This document shows, piece after piece, positions 1-4,238 of a stretch of 6,657 bases of DNA (positions are counted from its first letter, which is position 1; each line of letters opens with the position of its first letter). Under the pieces are notes generated by a model. The model was given only the letters and a program-made list of their open reading frames with translations. It searched no databases and was not told where the DNA came from. This stretch comes from Hymenobacter sp. (GTDB lineage Bacteria > Bacteroidota > Bacteroidia > Cytophagales > Hymenobacteraceae). The stretch lies in the NCBI GenBank assembly GCA_025362615.1, contig JANYFQ010000523.1, positions 1 to 6,657 of the forward strand, read 5' to 3'. A program made the position numbers and the translations under genes.

Positions 1-1
1 A

Positions 2-49
2 GGCCGTCAGCGCCCCGATGCGAGCGACTTTAAACTGCCCCTGACGGCC
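2..49. repeat. Inverted repeat with 9 bp arms
   Basis: GGCCGTCAG at 2-10 is the exact reverse complement of CTGACGGCC at 41-49, with 30 bases between. No T-run follows on the plus strand, so it is not a convincing intrinsic terminator. It could belong to a larger repeat element cut off by the window edge. Only the pairing itself is seen; the function is unknown. Confidence 0.5.
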
Positions 50-53
50 CTAC

Positions 54-74
54 GCGCGGGTTGAAAACCCGCGC
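54..74. repeat. Short palindromic repeat (hairpin), copy 1
   Basis: GCGCGGGTT (54-62), loop GAA (63-65) and AACCCGCGC (66-74) form a perfect 9 bp stem. The central 17 bases (56-72) recur exactly, as the reverse complement, at 6619-6635, so this is a dispersed palindrome of the REP type rather than a one-off hairpin. It sits just upstream of the SseB-family gene and overlaps the presumed -33 promoter element. Confidence 0.7.
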
Positions 75-88
75 TACCCGTACTTTCG
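61..88 (+). promoter_or_regulatory. Probable promoter of the SseB-family gene
   Basis: TACTTTCG at 81-88 differs by one base from the Bacteroidota -7 element TAnnTTTG. A TTG at 61-63 lies 17 bases upstream, within the usual spacing for a -33 element. Transcription would start near 94-96, giving a leader of about 25 bases before the ATG at 119. The TTG lies inside the hairpin repeat at 54-74. This is inferred from consensus only. Confidence 0.45.
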
Positions 89-118
89 TCCTTTCAACCC
101 CAACGCTTCCTTCTCTCA

Positions 119-1018
119 ATGGCCCTGTTCGACTTCCTCAAAAACAAACCCGCCGCCAACACGCCCGCCGCCCCGGCCGCCAACGCCCCGACCAACGCCC
201 CTTCGCGGCCCGTCTATCAGGGCAAGCAATACGTGTCGCCCGAGCCGGAAATGGCCCCCGCCCCGCAGCCCCTCGAAGTGGCCTTCGAGCCGACCAACAT
301 CCTCGAACAGCTTTTGCTGCTGGCTACCAACGACGAGGCCGCCCGCCCGCCCTTTTACCAGGCGCTGTTGCAGGAAGAAATACTCATGATTCTGGCCCTG
401 GCCGAAGGCGAGCCGGGCGGCGAAGTCACGCTTACCGAAGGCCAGGAAATCCAGCTCCAGGTGCTGGCCGACGGCAAGTTGCCCATCTTCACCTCCCCCG
501 CCCGCCTCGCCGACGGCGGCCAGGATGCCACCGGCGTGCGCTACGTGCGCATCCCCGGCCACGCCTTTTTTGGCATGACGCAGGGGCAGGATTTGGTGCT
601 CAACCCCTTCTCGCCGGCCGGCAAGCTGCTGCCCAAGGAAGAAGTGGCCGCCCTGCTCGCCGGGCAGCTCACCGGCCCCACCTCGGCCGGGGGCGGCGAT
701 GCCCAGGTGCTGCTCTCGCAGCCCGCCGAACTCCCCACCGAACTCATGACGGCCCTCGGCACCTGGGCCGCCGCCCAGCCCCACCTGCAAGCCGCCTACC
801 TGGCCCAGATGGCCCTCGAAACCGCCCCCGAAACCCAGCGCCTGCTGCTGGCCTTCGAAAGTACCAGCGCCGACCCCAACTTTTTGCAGGAGCTGGGCCC
901 CGTGTTGAGCGGCCAGCAAATCGCCTTCCAGCACGTCGATTTGATGCTGCTCGACAAGGCATCGGACGAGGGCGTGAACCCGTATTTCCGCACCATCGAG
1001 CCGTTCTGGACGCGGTAG
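119..1018 (+). CDS. SseB family protein
   Basis: A 299-residue cytosolic protein with no signal peptide or membrane segment. After a short start (MALFDFLKNK) there is a Pro/Ala/Asn-rich, probably disordered linker up to about residue 57. Residues ~58-183 resemble the SseB N-terminal domain: L-x4-A-T-N-D-E-A-A-R-P-P-F-Y at 65-80, LPIFTSPARL at 121-130, and the DLVLNPFSPAGK stretch at 158-169. Residues ~199-299 fit the SseB C-terminal domain, ending in the typical PYFRTIEPFW. The E. coli namesake is linked to serine sensitivity, but the biochemical role of the family is not settled, so no reaction is assigned. The ATG at 119 is chosen because similarity to the family begins shortly after it; no Shine-Dalgarno is visible, as is usual in Bacteroidota. 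The gene is monocistronic, with its own probable promoter and a strong terminator at 1272-1303, and converges with the di-heme gene. Confidence 0.9.
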   Translation: MALFDFLKNKPAANTPAAPAANAPTNAPSRPVYQGKQYVSPEPEMAPAPQPLEVAFEPTNILEQLLLLATNDEAARPPFYQALLQEEILMILALAEGEPGGEVTLTEGQEIQLQVLADGKLPIFTSPARLADGGQDATGVRYVRIPGHAFFGMTQGQDLVLNPFSPAGKLLPKEEVAALLAGQLTGPTSAGGGDAQVLLSQPAELPTELMTALGTWAAAQPHLQAAYLAQMALETAPETQRLLLAFESTSADPNFLQELGPVLSGQQIAFQHVDLMLLDKASDEGVNPYFRTIEPFWTR

Positions 1019-1031
1019 CGCGGTTGGGCGT

Positions 1032-1299
1032 AAACTCCCCTCCTCAGACGAGGAGGGGACATTCCAGCGAAACTGGAACTGGGGTGGTTGAACACGTATG
1101 CTGCCCCAGAGGCGGGTTGGCGGATTGGTGGGTTGCGTCGAGAGCACAGCTTGAACACTGGGCCGGCCCGCCAAATCCACCGCTTTATCAACCCGCTTTG
1201 CGCGAGTCGTTCTGGGGCAACATACGATTTCCCTCCGGTGGCACCACCCCAGTTTCGGCTTCGCCGAAACGTCCCCTCCTCGTCTGAGGAGGGGAGTTT
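1032..1299. repeat. Long inverted-repeat element (MITE/BIME-like), no coding capacity
   Basis: The left arm 1032-1110 and right arm 1211-1299 are imperfect reverse complements over about 80 bases, with about 100 bases between. Shared blocks, in order, are AAACTCCCCTCCTCAGACG continuing through GAGGAGGGGAC, then CTGGGGTGGT, then CGTATG-(C/T)-TGCCCCAGA. Each arm contains two hairpins: TCCCCTCCTC/GAGGAGGGGA, and a second one that differs between arms by compensatory changes (TTCCAG..CTGGAA at 1062-1078 versus TTTCGGC..GCCGAAA at 1253-1269). The centre holds a weaker inverted match, GCGGGTTG (1112-1119) with CAACCCGC (1189-1196). It fills most of the 308 bp gap between two convergent genes. There is no transposase ORF and no clear target duplication. 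It may be a non-autonomous mobile element or a pair of head-to-head palindromic units. Confidence 0.8.
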
Positions 1300-1303
1300 T
1301 TTT
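1272..1303 (+). terminator. Intrinsic terminator after the SseB-family gene
   Basis: TCCCCTCCTC (1272-1281), loop GTCT, and GAGGAGGGGA (1286-1295) form a perfect 10 bp GC-rich stem, followed by G and seven Ts (1297-1303). This is a textbook rho-independent terminator for plus-strand transcription and is formed by the right end of the 1032-1299 element. The matching left-arm hairpin (1036-1059) read on the minus strand is followed by only three Ts, so it is a weaker terminator for the convergent di-heme transcript. Confidence 0.8.
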
Positions 1304-1326
1304 ACCGCCTCACCACCAAAAACACC

Positions 1327-2715
1327 CTACAACGACCCCAAAAACGCCAGCAGGCGGGCGCGGTCGGCGGCGCTCATTTGCGCCACGGCATCGGCCGATG
1401 GCTGGGCTTCGCCGCCGTGCCAGAGGATGGCCTCGGTGAGGGAGCGGGCGCGGCCGTCGTGCAAAAACGTGCTGTGGCCGTTCACCACTTCGGTCAGGCC
1501 AATGCCCCAGAGCGGGGGCGTGCGCCACTCCTGGCCGCTGGCCTCGAAGTCGGGGCGGTTGTCGGCCAGGCCGGGGCCGAGGTCGTGCAGCAGCAGGTCG
1601 GTGTAGGGGAAGATTATTTGGTTGGCCGTTTCGACGGGCAAGCCGGGCAGGGCGCTGGTGCGGAGGCGCGGCGTGTGGCAAGCCGCACACCTGGCACTGA
1701 CAAACAGGGCTTTACCGGCCTGTACTTGCTCGTTGCGCACGTCGCGGCGGGCGGGTACGCCCAGGGTTTGCACGTAAAACGTGGTTTGGTCGAGGCGGGT
1801 ATCGGCCACGTCGGGGGCGGCGCTGGGGTTGGACGGGTTGTTGCCGGCCTGGGTTTGGCCGGCGGCGGGTTCAAGCACGAACAGGCTGGTGGTGAGGCCC
1901 ATGTCGCCGTTGTAGGCCGCCGCCGTTTGCTGGCGCTGGCTGGGCTGATTGGCCTTCCAGCCGAAGCGCCCCAGGCGGCGCTGCTGGGCGGCCACGTCCC
2001 AGACGTAGTTGGGGCGGCCCGAAATGCCGTCGCCGTTGGCATCGGCGGCGTCGGCCAGGGCCAGCACGTCGGCCTCGGCCACGGCTTCCAGCAAGCCCAG
2101 GCCGAACACCGGCGGGGCCACGCGGGCCGAGAGCAACACCCCGCCCGGCAGGGGCAAATAAGCGTTGGCCACCGCGTAGCGGGGCTGCCGCAGGCTCACC
2201 CGGCTGCCGTCGGCCAGGGTGCGAAGCTGCTCCAAATAACTGATACTCAACTCGCCCTCGGGCACGGTGCCGACGATGGCGCGGTTCTGGAGCTGGTCGC
2301 CGAAGCCGGGCACGGGCTGCGGGCCACCGTGCGGGTCCTGCCCCGCCAGGCTGAGGCGGAACAGCATCTGCACGGCATCGCCGGGGTTGAGCGGGGCCGC
2401 GCCCCGGCCGTCGCGGACGTGGCAGCTCGTGCAGCTCCCGTTGATGAAGAGCGGCCCCAGCCCGCTGGCCGTCACGAAATTGCGCTCAAATTCGGCATCG
2501 CCCGCCGCGTGTTTTTCGATGGAGCTGCCGCGCAGGTTGGGGGCGGGCAGCGAGTAGGCGTTGGAGCCGGCGCTTTGCACGGTGTAAGCCCCGCCCGCCG
2601 TTATTTCGTCGGCCGTGGGGGCGGGTTCTTCCGCGTCAATCCCGTCTTTCGAGCAAGCCGTGGCGAGCAGGCCCAACGATACAAGCAGCAGCAGAACGAA
2701 GCGGTTAGGAGCCAT
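1327..2715 (-). CDS. Di-heme c-type oxidoreductase, DUF1111 family lipoprotein
   Basis: A 462-residue protein of the di-heme oxidoreductase family (DUF1111, putative peroxidase, related to MauG/cytochrome c peroxidases). Two heme-c attachment sites are visible: C95-T-S-C98-H99 and C343-A-A-C346-H347. Between them lies a DANGDGISG loop (225-233) resembling a Ca2+-binding DxNxDG motif. Near the C-terminus is the family signature FLHDGRA (417-423) followed by H433-G-G-E-A. The length is normal and both heme sites are intact. The N-terminus is a lipoprotein signal (residues 1-20, LLATA then C21). Residues after C21 (SKDGIDAEE) carry a charged stretch that partly fits the Bacteroidota lipoprotein export signal. 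The ATG at 2715 gives this signal directly; no Shine-Dalgarno is seen. The gene has its own -7 element and a Fur-like operator just upstream. Family members occur with imelysin genes in iron-regulated clusters; the exact substrate is not known. An electron-transfer or peroxidase role at the envelope is inferred. Confidence 0.92.
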   Translation of the reverse strand: MAPNRFVLLLLVSLGLLATACSKDGIDAEEPAPTADEITAGGAYTVQSAGSNAYSLPAPNLRGSSIEKHAAGDAEFERNFVTASGLGPLFINGSCTSCHVRDGRGAAPLNPGDAVQMLFRLSLAGQDPHGGPQPVPGFGDQLQNRAIVGTVPEGELSISYLEQLRTLADGSRVSLRQPRYAVANAYLPLPGGVLLSARVAPPVFGLGLLEAVAEADVLALADAADANGDGISGRPNYVWDVAAQQRRLGRFGWKANQPSQRQQTAAAYNGDMGLTTSLFVLEPAAGQTQAGNNPSNPSAAPDVADTRLDQTTFYVQTLGVPARRDVRNEQVQAGKALFVSARCAACHTPRLRTSALPGLPVETANQIIFPYTDLLLHDLGPGLADNRPDFEASGQEWRTPPLWGIGLTEVVNGHSTFLHDGRARSLTEAILWHGGEAQPSADAVAQMSAADRARLLAFLGSL

Positions 2716-2736
2716 ATAGTGCAGGTTTTAGCGCCG

Positions 2737-2744
2737 CAAAGATA
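2737..2744 (-). promoter_or_regulatory. -7 promoter element of the di-heme gene
   Basis: Read on the minus strand, TATCTTTG matches TAnnTTTG exactly. It lies 21 bases upstream of the ATG at 2715, so the transcript would have a leader of about 15 bases. No perfect TTG sits at -33; the best candidate is TTT at 2766-2764, about 19 bases upstream, inside the Fur-like palindrome. Confidence 0.6.
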
Positions 2745-2749
2745 CGTTG

Positions 2750-2766
2750 TTTGGATTGATTCTAAA
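2750..2766. promoter_or_regulatory. Fur-like operator upstream of the di-heme gene
   Basis: TTTGGATTGATTCTAAA is an imperfect palindrome centred on 2758, with 7-1-7 half-sites of the Fur/PerR type (core close to AATnATT). It covers the spacer and -33 region of the promoter, so a bound repressor would block RNA polymerase. The same sequence with one changed base, plus three more matching bases, occurs at 6429-6445 by the receptor promoter. Assignment to Fur is inferred from the palindrome form and the iron-related genes. Confidence 0.55.
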
Positions 2767-2776
2767 CAGTGGGGTG

Positions 2777-2922
2777 CCAGTGGTCGGGCAACTTCCCGCA
2801 GGGTTCGTCCGGCCACTGCGGAGTGAACGTCAGGCTTGTGTTTCTGTATTTCTGCTTGCGCGAGATGTTCAACGGGCAGTGGCCGGGCGAAGCCCTTCGA
2901 GCGATTCGCCCGACCACTGCCC
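2777..2922. repeat. Pair of inverted palindromic units in the imelysin/di-heme gap
   Basis: Unit 2 is a hairpin: GGGCAGTGGCCGGGCGAA (2874-2891), a 13-base loop, and TTCGCCCGACCACTGCCC (2905-2922), 17 of 18 positions paired. Unit 1 (2777-2821) is a degenerate copy in opposite orientation: its right arm TTCGTCCGGCCACTGCGG (2804-2821) matches the complement of the unit 2 left arm. Both units keep the same off-centre mismatch (GGCC opposite GACC), which gives the palindrome an orientation, as in REP elements. Unit 2 begins 18 bases after the imelysin stop codon but has no T-run on the minus strand, so it is more likely an mRNA 3'-end stabiliser or mobile palindrome than a classic terminator. Confidence 0.7.
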
Positions 2923-2940
2923 TACCGGCTGCTGTGCCGG

Positions 2941-4020
2941 TTACAGGCCCTTCACCACGGCTTGCACGTCGCCCGTCAGCGTGGCTTGCACGACCCGGAT
3001 TTTAGCCTGCGCCGCCCGCACGGCGGCCGGGTTTTGGGTGATGGCCTCATCGAACCGACCGGGAATGGCGACCACGGCTGCCTGGGCAGCCGCCAGTTCC
3101 TGCCGGAAACGAGTATCGAGGGCCGGGTTTTTGGCTTGCACGATGGCTTGCAAACCCTGGCCCGCCGTTGCTTGCCCGTACCGGCCCAGATAGACGTTTT
3201 CGATGCCGCCCAGATTGCCCAAAAACTCGGCTTTGGAGTTTTGACTGTATTTGGCTTCTTCCAAATCAGTGCTTTGCGCGGCCAGCGGGTTTTCTATTTT
3301 GGAATCGGGCAACTCGGTGGCGGCCCCGATTACGCCGTCCAGCACCTCCTGCACGGCGGCGCGTTGGCTGGCATACAACGTGTTGCCCGGCCCGGCGGTG
3401 GCCAGGCGGGCGGCGAAGTTGCCACCGGTGGGCTGCCAGGCGGCCAGCAGTTGGGCGGTGGCGGTTTTGAGGTTGGCGGCCGTCGCGGCTAGGTACTGGT
3501 ACTCGCGGGGCGTGAAGTCGGCCAGCGCCTTGTTGGCGGCGGTGCCGAAGAACAGGTATTCGATGGGGTGGAAGCCTTGCAACACCCCGTCCTTCTGCCG
3601 CAAGGCACTGGCCGTGAGCGGCTCCGTACCGGCCAGCAAGGCGTTGAGGCCCGTCACGTCGAGCGGCCAGGTGTCGATGATGCCGTCGAGGCCCTGGGTG
3701 CTGACGGGGCCAAAGGCGAAGGCTTCGGTGGCTTCCCAGGGCTGCCGGGCGTCGCGGTAAGCCTGGCGGGCGGCGGCCAGCGTGGCGGCCGTGGGCGCGG
3801 CCGTGAAGGCCGACGTTGCCGCCTGCAAACGGGCCGTTTGCCGGTCGAGGTCGGCGTAGGTGGCCGTGATGACGTTGGTGGCGACGCTGGCCAGCACCGG
3901 GGCCGCGTTGAAGCTGGCGGCGGGCTGGTTTTGGGGGTCTATTTCCTCTTTCTGGCATCCGATGAGGACGAGCAGGGCCGCAAGGCAAGCACCTGTGAAA
4001 CAGATTTTTAGTGTTGGCAT
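2941..4020 (-). CDS. Imelysin-family lipoprotein (M75 peptidase-like, iron-regulated)
   Basis: A 359-residue protein of the imelysin/IrpA family (Peptidase_M75). The family signature GxHxxE is seen as G149-F-H151-P-I-E154 within GFHPIEYLFFG. Other conserved stretches are W95-E-A-T-E-A-F-A-F-G-P (95-105) and SQNSKAEFLGNLGGIENVYL (259-278). Despite the peptidase name, studied members are envelope proteins of iron-regulated loci with a presumed ligand-binding role; proteolysis is doubtful. Residues 1-21 form a lipoprotein signal peptide (LVLIG then C22). C22 is followed by QKEEID, a good match to the Bacteroidota surface lipoprotein export signal K-(D/E)2, so the protein may face outward. It lies 218 bp downstream of the receptor gene. 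No TAnnTTTG element or Fur-like box is seen in that gap, so it is probably transcribed from the receptor promoter, through two strong hairpins. The ATG at 4020 is preceded by an A-rich stretch and no clear Shine-Dalgarno. Confidence 0.92.
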   Translation of the reverse strand: MPTLKICFTGACLAALLVLIGCQKEEIDPQNQPAASFNAAPVLASVATNVITATYADLDRQTARLQAATSAFTAAPTAATLAAARQAYRDARQPWEATEAFAFGPVSTQGLDGIIDTWPLDVTGLNALLAGTEPLTASALRQKDGVLQGFHPIEYLFFGTAANKALADFTPREYQYLAATAANLKTATAQLLAAWQPTGGNFAARLATAGPGNTLYASQRAAVQEVLDGVIGAATELPDSKIENPLAAQSTDLEEAKYSQNSKAEFLGNLGGIENVYLGRYGQATAGQGLQAIVQAKNPALDTRFRQELAAAQAAVVAIPGRFDEAITQNPAAVRAAQAKIRVVQATLTGDVQAVVKGL

Positions 4021-4103
4021 CGAAGTTTGTCTTTTATCTCAGAAATTGCTGTTGAGGCGGGTCAGCGGGCTGGTTGTTGCTGTAGGCGGTTGCGGTAGGC
4101 GGT

Positions 4104-4212
4104 GCGGGCGGGCGGCTTTTCGCCGCCCGCCCGCTTGTCGTTGGGCTGTTTTGGGACGCTTGTTCAGCGATTAGCGGACGGGCGGCGAAAAGCCGCCCGC
4201 CCGCGCCCAACG
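4104..4212. repeat. Pair of GC-rich inverted palindromes between receptor and imelysin genes
   Basis: Copy 1 (4104-4134) is GCGGGCGGGCGGC, loop TTTTC, then the exact complement, a perfect 13 bp stem. Copy 2 (4174-4204) is the reverse complement of copy 1 with one difference in 31 bases (A at 4178). Forty bases (4135-4173) less one separate them. An additional exact inverted match, CGTTGGGC (4139-4146) and GCCCAACG (4205-4212), flanks copy 2. The units can form separate hairpins or one long hairpin. Neither is followed by a T-run on the minus strand. In the receptor-imelysin transcript they could block 3'-to-5' decay or dampen read-through; this is inference. Confidence 0.8.
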
Positions 4213-4238
4213 GCCGCACTGCCCGTTTGAATGGGCGC

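Noticed and set aside
116..1180. 354-codon open frame on the minus strand
   Set aside because: Antisense to the SseB-family gene and extends into the repeat element; Gly-rich with no domain.
61..1287. 408-codon open frame on the plus strand
   Set aside because: Out of frame with the SseB-family gene, Arg/Pro/Ala-rich, starts at TTG in a hairpin and runs through the repeat element and terminator.
1032..1299. Insertion sequence
   Set aside because: Although the arms look like terminal inverted repeats, there is no transposase frame inside and no clear target-site duplication at the ends.
1378..2826. 482-codon open frame on the plus strand
   Set aside because: Antisense to the di-heme gene, which has two CxxCH sites and a lipoprotein signal. 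The plus-strand product is low-complexity Gly/Ala/Val and runs through the promoter of the minus-strand gene.
2874..2922. Intrinsic terminator for the imelysin gene
   Set aside because: The hairpin is strong, but on the minus strand it is followed by GTTGAACATC with no T-run. Kept as a repeat only.
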